Source of the DNA: Candidatus Aminicenantota bacterium
Lineage (GTDB): Bacteria > Acidobacteriota > Aminicenantia > Aminicenantales > Aminicenantaceae
NCBI GenBank assembly: GCA_016783445.1
Contig: JADHWO010000017.1
Span: forward strand, 1-39,142
Direction of reading: 5' to 3'
Length of the DNA stretch: 39,142 bases
This document shows, one piece after another, positions 25,565 through 34,627 of this stretch (positions are counted from its first letter, which is position 1; each line of letters opens with the position of its first letter). Below the pieces are notes generated by a model that saw only the letters and a program-made list of their open reading frames with translations, made no database searches and had not been told where the DNA came from. The position numbers and the translations under genes are program-made.

Positions 25565-26731
25565 ATGGATAAACTCATCTTCCTTGATAATGGTGCAACA
25601 TCCTTCCCTAAACCTGAAGAAGTGTATACATTTATGGATAATTTTTACAGGAATTATGGAGTGAATCCTGGCCGCTCGGGATATGACCTTTGTTTGGAAG
25701 CAGGAGAACTGGTAGAAACAACCCGCAAGATGCTGACAGATTTCTTTAACGGAAAAGATCCAAACAGGCTTTGTTTCACTTATAATTCCACTGATGCTTT
25801 AAATCTCATCATTAATGGCATGCTCAAAAAAGGTGATCATGCAATTACCACAACCCTTGAACACAATTCTGTTTTAAGGCCGTTGTATCATCTGTATAAA
25901 TATAACGGCGTTGAAGTCGACTACATCCCTTTTGAAAACAAGGGATTCGTTGATCCAGACAGCTTCACCAAAAAGTTCAAGAAAAACACAAAACTTGTCA
26001 TCATCAATCATGCCTCCAATGTAATCGGCACCATTCAGCCTATCAAGGAAATCGGAAAGTATTGCCGAGAAAGAGGTATTCCTTTTGCTGTAGATGCTGC
26101 TCAGTCAGTTGGGAAGGTTCCCGTTGATATTGAAGATCTGAACGTGGATGTGGTTGCTTTCACCGGACATAAATCTCTCCTCGGCCCTACTGGAATTGGA
26201 GGTCTTTATGTCAGAGAAGGAATTGAAATACGGCATACACGTGCAGGTGGCACTGGAGTCCGTTCAGCAGTCCGCACCCACCTCTTTGAGTATCCCTACA
26301 GGCTTGAATACGGAACTTTAAACACCTCAGGTGTTGCAGGACTTAATGCAGGAGTGAAATGGATCGAGAAAAAAGGATTAAAGAACATCCATGAGCACGA
26401 AATGAAACTCACAACAATGCTAAGGGATGGGCTGAAAGATATCGAAGGGGTAATTCTTTACTGCCAGGATGACCTGACAGACCATATAAGCATTCTTCCC
26501 TTTAACATTGATGGATTTGAAGCTCTTAACACAGGCACTATACTGGATGTGGATTACAATATAGCCGCCCGCACAGGCCTTCATTGTGCTCCGCTTGTCC
26601 ACGAACAACTGGGTACAGATAAAATCCATGGAGCTGTCAGGTTCGGTATTGGCCCTTTTAATACGGAAGAACACATAAAGACAGCAATCGAAGCTGTTAA
26701 AGAAATAGCTGCTTCACAGAAAAAAAGATAA
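25565..26731 (+). CDS. Class V aminotransferase, cysteine desulfurase-like
   Basis: PLP enzyme of the NifS/SufS branch, 388 residues. H100 (ring-stacking), D177 (VDAAQS) and the PLP lysine K203 in TGHKSLLG are present. The catalytic cysteine of desulfurases is matched by C341 in RTGLHCAPLVHEQLGT. The N-terminal FLDNGATSFPKP and NPGRSGYD fit the subfamily annotated as cysteine desulfurase family protein (TIGR01977-like). GGAGG precedes ATG. It would take sulfur from cysteine as a persulfide. It converges on the dsrC operon, with stop codons 5 bases apart, so it is not in the same transcript but may supply sulfur to it. Selenocysteine lyase activity is an alternative. Confidence 0.88.
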   Translation: MDKLIFLDNGATSFPKPEEVYTFMDNFYRNYGVNPGRSGYDLCLEAGELVETTRKMLTDFFNGKDPNRLCFTYNSTDALNLIINGMLKKGDHAITTTLEHNSVLRPLYHLYKYNGVEVDYIPFENKGFVDPDSFTKKFKKNTKLVIINHASNVIGTIQPIKEIGKYCRERGIPFAVDAAQSVGKVPVDIEDLNVDVVAFTGHKSLLGPTGIGGLYVREGIEIRHTRAGGTGVRSAVRTHLFEYPYRLEYGTLNTSGVAGLNAGVKWIEKKGLKNIHEHEMKLTTMLRDGLKDIEGVILYCQDDLTDHISILPFNIDGFEALNTGTILDVDYNIAARTGLHCAPLVHEQLGTDKIHGAVRFGIGPFNTEEHIKTAIEAVKEIAASQKKR

Positions 26732-26736
26732 ACTGA

Positions 26737-28089
26737 CTAGCTTTTCTCTCTCTTTTTTATTACTAAAGCATCTGCAACAATTTCACAGACGGTTTTTATC
26801 TTGACTCCAAGCTTATAGTGCTTATTGAGTTCCATGAGCTGATCGATGCAGTTATGACAGGGTGCTGCAACAACTTTGGCGCCAGTATCCCGGATTTGAT
26901 CGGCCTTCACTCTTCCTGCCTCAAGACGTCTCTTGCTAAACCGGGTCATTGCCAGCTGTCCACCTCCACCTCCGCAGCAAAAATTTTTCTCCCTGTTAGG
27001 AGTCATTTCGATGAATTGAGTTAAAGCATGTTTAAGAATAAATCGCTGCTCTTCAACTATTCCTCCCAGACGGACAAGGTTACAGGGATCATGGAGAGTG
27101 ACCGGATCCGGATTAAGAGAAGGGTCAAGTTTAATGCGGCCTTGCAGTATATAATCGGCTACAATTTCTAGGATACTCTTTACTTCGAAGTTATATTTTT
27201 TGCTCAGCCATTCCGGCGCTTCCCACCTGTTGGAGTTAAATCCATGACCACATTCTGCCAGCACCAGAGTTTTACAGCCTAAATTTTTCATAGACTTAAC
27301 AAGCCGGTCTGACATAACTCCGGCAGCTTCATCATCACCACTGTATAGACCATAATTTGTTACATCATAGTTATCACTGGAGAAAGTCCAGCTCTCCCCT
27401 GCTGCATAAAATATTTTGCCGACAGCTGAAATGGATAAAGGGAAAAACATGGGCTCGCGAGGATTGACCGTATAAAAAAGCCTGGCACCTTTTAAATCCA
27501 GAGGAAGCCTTGCATTTTTGTCCCCCACCTCACTCTGAAGCTCCTCTTCCAGCCATTCCACTGTTTCAATCCAGTCTTCCCTGGGTATGCCCATGTTGTT
27601 CCCTTTTTCTAGAGCTGTATTTACAGTTGACTGCAGGCCAGGAGGAACAAGACCAATAGAAGCAAGAGCGCTTCTGGCTGTCCGGATAAGGTATGTAATA
27701 TTCAAACCAACGGAACAGTTCAAAGAACATCTGCCGCACAGCGTACACCTTCCAAAAAGAGAATCCACCCATTCTCTCACTATCGAGTGGTTGAATTTCT
27801 TTGCCCCTATCCATCCAGGGATTTTCTTTCCAGTGAAGCTAAAATATCTTTTGAATATTCCGGCTGCCAGATTCAATTTATATGCAGGCATGGACTGAAT
27901 ATTCCTGTCCGTTAAATAATAATGGCAGGAATCAGCACAAAGGCCACAATGAACACAGGAATTAAAATATGCTGCATATTCAGAATGTATTTTTTCTCTA
28001 AAGACCTGGAGAGCTTTCTTCAAATCTTCTGTTTTCAGTTGATCAATTTTTTCTTCAAAAGGATCTTTTTTTTCGGTTTCGTTGTCCAT
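26737..28089 (-). CDS. DsrK/HdrD-like Fe-S subunit with CCG site
   Basis: Cytoplasmic Fe-S protein of the HdrD/DsrK/TmcB group, 450 residues. Two [4Fe-4S] sets are seen: C45, C48, C51, C55 and C115, C118, C121, C125. The C-terminal cysteine-rich (CCG) domain has C336, the pair C371-C372 followed by Gly, and C411xxC414, the site of the special cluster that handles disulfide-type substrates in HdrB/D and DsrK. An earlier CGHGF (C280) marks the first CCG-type half. It starts 3 bases after the membrane subunit stop. It probably moves electrons between the membrane heme b subunit and DsrC. GlpC or lactate-utilisation proteins share the CCG domain but not this gene context. Confidence 0.85.
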   Translation of the reverse strand: MDNETEKKDPFEEKIDQLKTEDLKKALQVFREKIHSEYAAYFNSCVHCGLCADSCHYYLTDRNIQSMPAYKLNLAAGIFKRYFSFTGKKIPGWIGAKKFNHSIVREWVDSLFGRCTLCGRCSLNCSVGLNITYLIRTARSALASIGLVPPGLQSTVNTALEKGNNMGIPREDWIETVEWLEEELQSEVGDKNARLPLDLKGARLFYTVNPREPMFFPLSISAVGKIFYAAGESWTFSSDNYDVTNYGLYSGDDEAAGVMSDRLVKSMKNLGCKTLVLAECGHGFNSNRWEAPEWLSKKYNFEVKSILEIVADYILQGRIKLDPSLNPDPVTLHDPCNLVRLGGIVEEQRFILKHALTQFIEMTPNREKNFCCGGGGGQLAMTRFSKRRLEAGRVKADQIRDTGAKVVAAPCHNCIDQLMELNKHYKLGVKIKTVCEIVADALVIKKREKS

Positions 28090-28092
28090 GCC

Positions 28093-28722
28093 TTAAACCC
28101 TGTGTGTCTTTGGAGGTAAAATGTCTCTCCTGCCATAAAAAAGCCCAAAAAGAATTCTGGTATAGAAAAAGAAAAAACAATGGCGGATTTTTCCAACGGG
28201 AATATAGAGAAACATTACGATTGATATTAAAAAGAACAAGGGCGCAGTCTGTGCAACAAACGTATGAACAATAGCACAAATCAGGAACAGGTTAACAAGC
28301 ATGTTTGAAAAAAAATCATCCGGACAGCTTATTTTTCTCATTGTTTTAAGTAAAATCCTTTTAAAAAAAAGAACCAGGCCACTAAGAATTCCAAGGGATA
28401 ATAGAAGCCTGAGGAGAAAAACAACAGGTCGAGATAATCCGGAGTGGAAAATTTGGTAAAAAAGATAAATCAGGGCAACAAATATGCCAGTATGGTACAA
28501 AATTCCTCCACAATATGTGGGAAGATGTTTTCTTGCGCTTTCCTTCTCCCAGGGCATCATCCCCCGCCCAAAAGCATAAAGGATTCCCTTTTTTCCATCA
28601 CCCCGGGGTTCTGCATAAAGCAGCTTTTTACCGAATGAAAAAGTTTTTAAAACCAGTATGGTTAGTGAAATAATTGATAATAGAAAAGAGAGAATAACTC
28701 CGCACTTCAGGAAAAAGAGCAT
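28093..28722 (-). CDS. DsrM/NarI-like membrane cytochrome b subunit
   Basis: 209 residues with about five hydrophobic helices (roughly 4-26, 70-92, 100-120, 140-160, 160-177). Histidines H77 (ILYHTGIF), H153 (AIVHTF) and H181 (GKIRHCFF) sit at helix faces suitable for heme b ligation, as in NarI, DsrM and HdrE. GGAGGG lies before the ATG. The position between dsrC and the DsrK-like gene makes it the likely quinone-reactive anchor. It is shorter than DsrM of sulfate reducers and has no partner DsrJ/O/P here. Confidence 0.8.
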   Translation of the reverse strand: MLFFLKCGVILSFLLSIISLTILVLKTFSFGKKLLYAEPRGDGKKGILYAFGRGMMPWEKESARKHLPTYCGGILYHTGIFVALIYLFYQIFHSGLSRPVVFLLRLLLSLGILSGLVLFFKRILLKTMRKISCPDDFFSNMLVNLFLICAIVHTFVAQTAPLFFLISIVMFLYIPVGKIRHCFFFFYTRILFGLFYGRRDILPPKTHRV

Positions 28723-28737
28723 ACAGGTCGTTCCCTC

Positions 28738-29058
28738 CTAAACACAACCATCAGGCTTGGGGAGTCCTGCAACCTTGCAGGCTCCTTTAGCAGGCCCGGA
28801 AGGAAAGAGTTCATAGATATATTTAAGCTGAAAGCCTGTAGTTTTACAGATCTTTCGAACCATGGGAGCTAAATTCTTCTCCAGGTAATAATTTCGAATA
28901 TAATTTATAACTGCCCAATGGTCTTCAGTCAAAGCTTCTACTCCCTCTTCTTCTTTAGCTAAAAGTACGGCAACCTCCTTGGCCCAATCCTCATGATTGA
29001 TCAAAAATCCTTCTTCGTTCGTTTCTATTTTTTTTCCTTTAACTTCAATAAACAACAT
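28738..29058 (-). CDS. dsrC: DsrC sulfur carrier with both redox cysteines
   Basis: 106 residues. The start at 29058 is preferred over 29070 because GAGG lies 7 bases upstream of it. The family core is clear: EEGFLINHEDWAKEVA, LTEDHWAVINYIRNYY and a C-terminal arm GPAKGACKVAGLPKPDGCV. The arm keeps two cysteines spaced by ten residues (C94 and the penultimate C105), the pattern of true DsrC. TusE proteins and other DsrC-like forms with only the last cysteine serve tRNA thiolation or other roles. DsrC carries sulfur as a trisulfide between sulfite reductase and DsrMK in known systems. It leads a three-gene operon with DsrM- and DsrK-like subunits. Confidence 0.92.
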   Translation of the reverse strand: MLFIEVKGKKIETNEEGFLINHEDWAKEVAVLLAKEEEGVEALTEDHWAVINYIRNYYLEKNLAPMVRKICKTTGFQLKYIYELFPSGPAKGACKVAGLPKPDGCV

Positions 29059-29095
29059 AATATTCCTCATTTCTTTTTTTCTTTAAAAACGAGCT

Positions 29096-29124
29096 ATTAT
29101 ATCTTATTTGGGGTCGTGTCTCAA
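29096..29124 (-). promoter_or_regulatory. Sigma-70 promoter of the dsrC operon
   Basis: Minus strand: TTGAGA (29119-29124), 17-base spacer, perfect TATAAT (29096-29101). The start is expected near 29089, about 30 bases before the dsrC ATG at 29058. Confidence 0.65.
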
Positions 29125-29279
29125 CATTTGACATTTTAAATAAAATAAAAAAGATGGCGAGAGCCATGAATATTAGAACCTTGTTCAAGAAAAAAATACC
29201 AAAATTTATTTTTTAATCTTGCAGAAAGAAATGCTATCTTTTAGAATATCTTCTATAATATTTTTAAGAGGAGGACAAA

Positions 29280-30320
29280 ATGACCAAACACCGCTGGATA
29301 ATTTATTTATCATTTCTGGTGTTTTTCTTTGGTTCTGTTTTTTTATCCTACTCCCAAGCTGACAAAATTATAGAAAATAATATCCAGGCAGCAGGAGGAA
29401 AAGAGAATTTATCAAAGGTAAAGAATTATTCTTTTAAGTATGGTACTACGACATATTATATGTCTGCAGATGGCCTTATGAAGTTAACTGAGGGAAAAGA
29501 GCCTATCATTACTGAGGTCACCCTGGTTGAACAGGACAAAGTTAAAAGAAACTGCTTCAATAAAGTCACGGAGCTTTCAGGTCTTCAGAAATCCACTTAT
29601 TTATGCCTGGCGAAACTCCGGTGTGGTTTGTTCACCTTAAAAAATTTTAAGGATCAACTGGAGTCTAAGGGATTAAAAAGTTTTGGACCAAAAAGTCACC
29701 ATATGTTTACCACTCATGTAGGTGACCTTGAGGTTGACTTTTATCTTGACTCTGAAGAATTTACACTCAAAAGAATGGTATTAAAAGGTTTTGACCCATC
29801 TCAAGACAAATACGAAATCAACCACGACTTTGGACCCTATCAGGAGATAAACGGAGTAAAAATCCCTTCTTCCTGGTTTGGGTCTCAAGTGGGAACCCGG
29901 GGACGTAATTATGAAATTTCTGATGTAAAAATAAATCAGAACCTTGCTGATGGCTTCTTCTCCAAAATCGATATAAATGCTGGTAAAGTGGAAATTACAG
30001 ACGGAGCCTTAAAAGGAAATATCATTGAATCTGGATTCCAACGGAACATGCTCCAAATTGCCACCAACTGGACAGATGAGTGTATAAAGAGGGCCGGATT
30101 TAAACCAAAAAGCAAACTGGTTCTTCAGATAAGCGATAAGGAGATTGAAATAGATTTTTATGAGTCATTCCCGCCAAGAAGCTCAATTGGCCCAGGAGCA
30201 AAATTCATGGTGCCAAACCGAAGAGGTGATAATTATATTATTTACCTTATATCTCCAGAATATGAAAAGCTTGCTGAAAAATTAGAACCACTTCTACCTA
30301 TTCGGGTAAAAAAGAAGTAA
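29280..30320 (+). CDS. Secreted protein, possibly LolA-like (outer-membrane lipoprotein-sorting-like)
   Basis: 346 residues with a signal peptide (about 1-26, ending SYSQA). After it, ADKIIENNIQAAGGKENLSK and the later YQEINGVKIPSSW and YEISDVKINQNLADGFF are typical of periplasmic LolA/LppX-type half-barrel proteins found in many Gram-negative anaerobes. The C-terminal 100 residues are unlike that fold and may be a second domain. No lipobox. It precedes the Tat aldo/keto reductase by 16 bases with a strong AGGAGG site, so they are likely one operon and may share an envelope process. Function unknown. Confidence 0.65.
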   Translation: MTKHRWIIYLSFLVFFFGSVFLSYSQADKIIENNIQAAGGKENLSKVKNYSFKYGTTTYYMSADGLMKLTEGKEPIITEVTLVEQDKVKRNCFNKVTELSGLQKSTYLCLAKLRCGLFTLKNFKDQLESKGLKSFGPKSHHMFTTHVGDLEVDFYLDSEEFTLKRMVLKGFDPSQDKYEINHDFGPYQEINGVKIPSSWFGSQVGTRGRNYEISDVKINQNLADGFFSKIDINAGKVEITDGALKGNIIESGFQRNMLQIATNWTDECIKRAGFKPKSKLVLQISDKEIEIDFYESFPPRSSIGPGAKFMVPNRRGDNYIIYLISPEYEKLAEKLEPLLPIRVKKK

Positions 30321-30336
30321 TAAAAAGGAGGAAAAT

Positions 30337-31515
30337 ATGACTAATGTAAGCCGTCGTAATTTTTTAACAGCTTTTACTTCCAGTGTGCTGGGTTTTGGAC
30401 TGGCAAAAAATGTAAAAGCAGGCTTTAGGAATAAAGTTTCTACACACAACGGATCTTCACCCATAAAGGTTCAGAAATATAATATTCTTGGAAAAACAGG
30501 CATCAAAGTGTCTGATGTTAGCTGCGGTGCCATCTCGTTTTTTGAGCCGAATGTCTTAAGGTATGCCTACGATCTAGGAGTGAACTATTTTGATACAGCA
30601 GAAGGCTATATGCGCACTAAAAGTGAAACATTCATCGGCGAGGCTCTAAAAGACATAAGAAAAAAAATAACCATTACAACCAAACATGGTTTATCTCCCA
30701 AAGTTAAAAGAGATGAGATTATTAAAAGAGTTGAAGAAAGTTTGAAACGTTTGCAGACTGACTATATCGATATTGCCATGGTCCATGGCGTAAGCGACAC
30801 TTCATTACTTGAAGATGAAGAAATTCAGGCTGCTTATTCTCAGCTGAAAAAAGATGGGAAGATCCGTTTCACAGGATTTTCTACGCATAACGCAAAACTT
30901 ACCCTGAATCAGGTTCTAAAAAATGATTTTGCTCAAGTTGTTCTTATCATTTACAACCACATGGAAGGAAAAGAAATCGAACCTCTAATGGCGCCAGTCC
31001 ATAACAAAGGAATAGGTATTGTTGCTATGAAAATCTTTGCTGGAGGAAGGCATGGAAATTTAAAATCTCTCATCAGTCAAGAAGTGAGTTATCCTCAGGC
31101 TGCAATAAGCTGGGTTCTGAGCAATCCCAGCATACACTGCTGTATCCCAACGATGAGCAGCTATTCCCATGTTGAAGAATATGTGGCAGCATCAGGGAAA
31201 TCGTTAAACAGGGCCGATTTAAATGTGATAGCAGAGTATCAGCGCCAGTCTAACAATCAATACTGCAGAGTAAGCTGCAGTGAATGTCTCTCTTCCTGCC
31301 CGAATAATGTTGCTATTAACGATGTCCTTCGCTACAAAATGTACTTTGAGAATTACAGGATGGAAAAAGAAGCCATGCAGTATTATGCTGCACTTCCTAA
31401 AAGCAAAATGGCTATCAACTGTAGTAACTGTTCAGGTTACTGCGAATCATCTTGTCGCTTTGGACTTAAAGTCAAGGAAAACCTCATTCGTGCTCACGAA
31501 ATTTTAAGGGCTTAA
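30337..31515 (+). CDS. Tat-exported aldo/keto reductase with two [4Fe-4S] sites
   Basis: 392 residues. The twin-arginine signal SRRNFLTAFTSSVLGFGLA opens the protein, so it should be exported folded with cofactors. The aldo/keto reductase barrel (about 48-300) keeps the catalytic tetrad D86, Y91, K116 and H150. The C-terminus has two cysteine sets, CSECLSSCPNN (with an extra Cys before it) and CSNCSGYCESSC, fitting two [4Fe-4S] clusters. This AKR-ferredoxin fusion is a recognised family without a settled substrate. AAAAAGGAGG precedes ATG. A related but more divergent copy lies at 35615-36844. Confidence 0.85.
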   Translation: MTNVSRRNFLTAFTSSVLGFGLAKNVKAGFRNKVSTHNGSSPIKVQKYNILGKTGIKVSDVSCGAISFFEPNVLRYAYDLGVNYFDTAEGYMRTKSETFIGEALKDIRKKITITTKHGLSPKVKRDEIIKRVEESLKRLQTDYIDIAMVHGVSDTSLLEDEEIQAAYSQLKKDGKIRFTGFSTHNAKLTLNQVLKNDFAQVVLIIYNHMEGKEIEPLMAPVHNKGIGIVAMKIFAGGRHGNLKSLISQEVSYPQAAISWVLSNPSIHCCIPTMSSYSHVEEYVAASGKSLNRADLNVIAEYQRQSNNQYCRVSCSECLSSCPNNVAINDVLRYKMYFENYRMEKEAMQYYAALPKSKMAINCSNCSGYCESSCRFGLKVKENLIRAHEILRA

Positions 31516-31554
31516 CTTTAGCAACAGACATTTATACTTTAAGTATTTAACTTA

Positions 31555-32925
31555 TTAATAGAGCAAATAAGGTTTCCTCGATTCGAAAAAACTGTAAAGT
31601 TCTTTGTCAAAACTCTGAATTATTTCCTTGACAGGTATCCCCTTTTTTAGGGCTTCTCTTATTTTTGATGTTCCCATGATTTTATCAAAGTATTCACCGT
31701 GGAATTTAAAAAAATTGGGATATGCATCCATTATTGTTTTTATTATAAAGAGCGAAGATTCAAAAGGTTTGTACTTGCTTCTATCCAAAATATGTATCTG
31801 TGCACCTCCACATAGTTCTCCTTTATATTTCGAGAAAGTGGGCGTAAACCATGCTTCTCTGAAGATTACTCCCGGAAGATGGAGTTTATTGAGTTTTTCT
31901 GTTAATTCATACCCATCGATCCAGGGTGCACCAAAAAATTCAAAAGGCTTTGTTGTGCCCCTCCCCTCGGATATATTTGTGCCCTCTAAAAATACCTGAC
32001 CAGGATAAACAGTTGCTGTACTCAATGCTGGCATATTTGGTGAAGGGGTAATCCAGGGAAGAGATGTATCATCATACCACATTTCCCTTTTCCACCCTTC
32101 CATGGGAATAACCGTTAAATTGACTTTTTTCTCCAAGAATTTATCATTAAATAAAGCCGCGAGTTCGCCAACAGTCATTGCATGTCTTACTGGAATAGGA
32201 TAAAGGCCAACAAATGAGCTGTATTCCGGATACTCCAGGAGCGGCCCCTCTAAATCTCTACCGTTTATAGGATTTGGCCTGTCCAGGACTATAAAATCTA
32301 TGCCGCTCTTTGCGCTCGCCTGCATACAGTAAGCCATTGTTGCAACGTATGTATAAATCCTTGTTCCAGCATCCTGGATATCAAACAACAACACATCCAC
32401 GCTTTTTACCATAGAGCCTTCAGGAATTTTTCCAACTTTTTTAGTGTCAAAAGAACGCATATATTTATCGATATTTTTAAACATTCCTTTTTCAGGTCTA
32501 AGTGATTGCCCATATAGGCTGAATACAGGTATGTTAAATTCAGGAATGTTATACCTTTTATCAATATAAAAAGGAACATACTCGCCAGCCTGCGAATTTC
32601 CTCTTACTCCATGCTCAGGTCCGTATAGTGCTACAAGATTAATATCCGGATTTTTATAAAAAAGATCGACTGTGCTCACTAAATTACCGTCCATGCCTGT
32701 GGGATTAGTGATCAAGCCTACTCTTTTCCCTTTTACTAAATCCAGATGCTTTTTCAGGAAAACCTCAACTCCAAGCTTCACTTCTACTAATTTACCTGGA
32801 GGATGGCTCTCTTTTTTGCTCTTGCAGGAAGGCACGCTTACTAAAAACAAAAAAAATAAGGTAAAAGAAATTACCCCCCCCATTAACGTACTTGTTATAA
32901 GATTTTTATTCTTTATTATGCTCAT
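31555..32925 (-). CDS. namZ: NamZ/DUF1343 exo-beta-N-acetylmuramidase lipoprotein
   Basis: 456 residues. The signal has a lipobox ending at C34 (LVSVPSC), so it is a lipoprotein. The DUF1343 body has GLITNPTGMD, ALYGPEHGVRG, DVLLFDIQDAGTRIYTYV, DRPNPINGRD and EGRGTTKPFE, all conserved in the family that contains B. subtilis NamZ (YbbC), which releases MurNAc from peptidoglycan fragments. It would recycle or scavenge cell-wall sugar. AGAGGAA precedes ATG. It converges with the aldo/keto reductase gene across 39 bases. Confidence 0.92.
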   Translation of the reverse strand: MSIIKNKNLITSTLMGGVISFTLFFLFLVSVPSCKSKKESHPPGKLVEVKLGVEVFLKKHLDLVKGKRVGLITNPTGMDGNLVSTVDLFYKNPDINLVALYGPEHGVRGNSQAGEYVPFYIDKRYNIPEFNIPVFSLYGQSLRPEKGMFKNIDKYMRSFDTKKVGKIPEGSMVKSVDVLLFDIQDAGTRIYTYVATMAYCMQASAKSGIDFIVLDRPNPINGRDLEGPLLEYPEYSSFVGLYPIPVRHAMTVGELAALFNDKFLEKKVNLTVIPMEGWKREMWYDDTSLPWITPSPNMPALSTATVYPGQVFLEGTNISEGRGTTKPFEFFGAPWIDGYELTEKLNKLHLPGVIFREAWFTPTFSKYKGELCGGAQIHILDRSKYKPFESSLFIIKTIMDAYPNFFKFHGEYFDKIMGTSKIREALKKGIPVKEIIQSFDKELYSFFESRKPYLLY

Positions 32926-33011
32926 TTCTGTTCCTCTGTGGTCTTATTTACTCACTATATACGATAATTTAATGTAACTTAAAAAATTATACAATTAAAA
33001 AAAACTTTAAT

Positions 33012-33211
33012 GTAAGCATCCTTATTTCCGTAACAATTTCTTTGGAAGTCAGGCAATCTGGTTAAGAAGCCATCCGGAGGCGAGCGGGCATGGTTCCTCA
33101 AAGAGGAGAGCGAGCCGAGGAATAAGTGGATTTTCCTCGCTGGGGAAAATCCACGGGCTGACGAATCAGTTTGCCTGACTGTTTCTTTATCACGGAACTA
33201 AAGATGCTTCC
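33012..33211 (+). mobile_element. 200-bp foldback element, family A copy 3
   Basis: Ends GTAAGCATCCTTATTTCC and GGAACTAAAGATGCTTCC are inverted copies. The flanks AACTTTAAT (33003-33011) and GACTATAAT (33212-33220) match at seven of nine bases, an eroded version of the 9-bp duplication seen at copy 1. The internal hairpin GGATTTTCC..GGAAAATCC is perfect here and decayed in the other two copies. It sits in a 485-base gap (32926-33410) between NamZ and the outer-membrane protein; the rest of the gap is AT-rich with no gene seen. Confidence 0.87.
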
Positions 33212-33410
33212 GACTATAATTAACCTGTATTATTTATAAATATATATGTAAAGAAGTCGGCAGTTTTTTTGAATAATTCAGGTTGTATAAAATTGAATAT
33301 TATCTTATGAAGGCAGGAAAATTAAAAAGATGAGTATGGTTTTAAAAATAACATCAAAACCAAACTCTTTTTTGTATAACTAAATTTTTAAATTAAGAAA
33401 GAATTATGCT

Positions 33411-34556
33411 TTAGATTGCAAACATAAATCCCACTGTTATGGAATTATAATTTCCAATATTATAATCCGCATTGATATTAAACAGAAGCAGTCTCAGACT
33501 CAGGCCAAGTGTAATACGGCTTTTATTTTCTCCCTCTAGTGAAAAATCTATTTCAAATTCCTCATCATCCACGACAAAATCATAGGTAAAATTCAGCTCC
33601 GATTTTTCGAATAAAAATCCGGCATAAGGAGTTATGTTGAATGCTCCTGTTCCAAGTTGTTTACTCACAGTCAACCCGTAAGCCGTTGTATTTGCTTCAA
33701 AAATATCCCCAACTTTTAATGTCTGTTTAAAAAAGCCGACCGAAATATCAAGTGGAAGTGGGTTCGGAAAAAATACTCCTGGATTATGCTGTACACCCCA
33801 ACCAAACCAGCTAAACGCTCCAATGTCTTCAGTGAAATCAACACCTGGTATTTCAATCTCTGGTATGTAACGGAATACCGCTCGTGTTCCAAGAATAGTC
33901 CCAATTCCTACTTGAGGTGCTACAAACGGAAGGAAAGAAATATCTGCCAAGAAGTCACCGAGACCCCCAATACCCTCAAGGGTTACTACCCTCGGATCGA
34001 CTGCCTCTGTTCGAGGTAGTCCAGTGTTTGGATCAGTAAATTCAATACTTCCTCCATCAAATGAGATCTTAATATAATCATCTGAATCGCCAATGATAGT
34101 TGCGCCAGATATTCCTACAGTAAATTCCATATCCATAATTTGGTCTCTTAAGGCAGCTTCAACTTCTGTTGGCAAACTTAATCCGACAGTATTTAATACT
34201 ATTTCTGTTGCCTGCTCGGAGTTAAATTGGAATTTACCGCTTGTTGAAAAATGCCTGTACTCACGCTCCTCAGGGAAAAACGTTCCCATGCCCTTTAAGC
34301 CGAGTTCCAAATCCAGGCTAAATATTTTTGCGGGAGGTGCCTTGTGAAACCAGCCACCGTTCAAATTGGAACCAAAGGCAGAAACAACCGGTGAGACATA
34401 GCTTCGAGCAGCATCTTCTGAAAGCCTCTGTAAAGTCTCTTTCAGGTCCTCGCCATTCTCATCTTGTGCAGATGCGAATGAAACAACTGCAAACATAAAT
34501 ACAGCCAGAGTAAACACCGCTTTCCATCTAGGATTTAAAAAAGTAAATCGTTTCAT
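33411..34556 (-). CDS. Predicted outer-membrane beta-barrel protein (DUF6588-like)
   Basis: 381 residues, signal peptide about 1-31 (VVSFASAQ). The mature start GGWFHKAPPAKIF followed by alternating beta segments with Gly/aromatic content, and the end NYNSITVGFMFAI, is what DUF6588-type barrels of Bacteroidota and relatives look like; this match is from memory and moderate. The protein ends in a hydrophobic residue rather than Phe. No binding partner is identified. A textbook promoter and GGAGGG ribosome site point to strong expression. Confidence 0.6.
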   Translation of the reverse strand: MKRFTFLNPRWKAVFTLAVFMFAVVSFASAQDENGEDLKETLQRLSEDAARSYVSPVVSAFGSNLNGGWFHKAPPAKIFSLDLELGLKGMGTFFPEEREYRHFSTSGKFQFNSEQATEIVLNTVGLSLPTEVEAALRDQIMDMEFTVGISGATIIGDSDDYIKISFDGGSIEFTDPNTGLPRTEAVDPRVVTLEGIGGLGDFLADISFLPFVAPQVGIGTILGTRAVFRYIPEIEIPGVDFTEDIGAFSWFGWGVQHNPGVFFPNPLPLDISVGFFKQTLKVGDIFEANTTAYGLTVSKQLGTGAFNITPYAGFLFEKSELNFTYDFVVDDEEFEIDFSLEGENKSRITLGLSLRLLLFNINADYNIGNYNSITVGFMFAI

Positions 34557-34598
34557 TTGTTTCCCTCCGTTTTCAATTTTTTTTCTTAAACTTCCGAA

Positions 34599-34627
34599 TT
34601 TATAGAATATATTTCATGCCTTGTCAA
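34599..34627 (-). promoter_or_regulatory. Strong sigma-70 promoter of the outer-membrane protein gene
   Basis: Minus strand: TTGACA (34622-34627), 17-base spacer, TATAAA (34599-34604), followed by a leader of about 35 bases with GGAGGG before the ATG at 34556. The rest of the gap to 34892 shows no gene. Confidence 0.7.
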
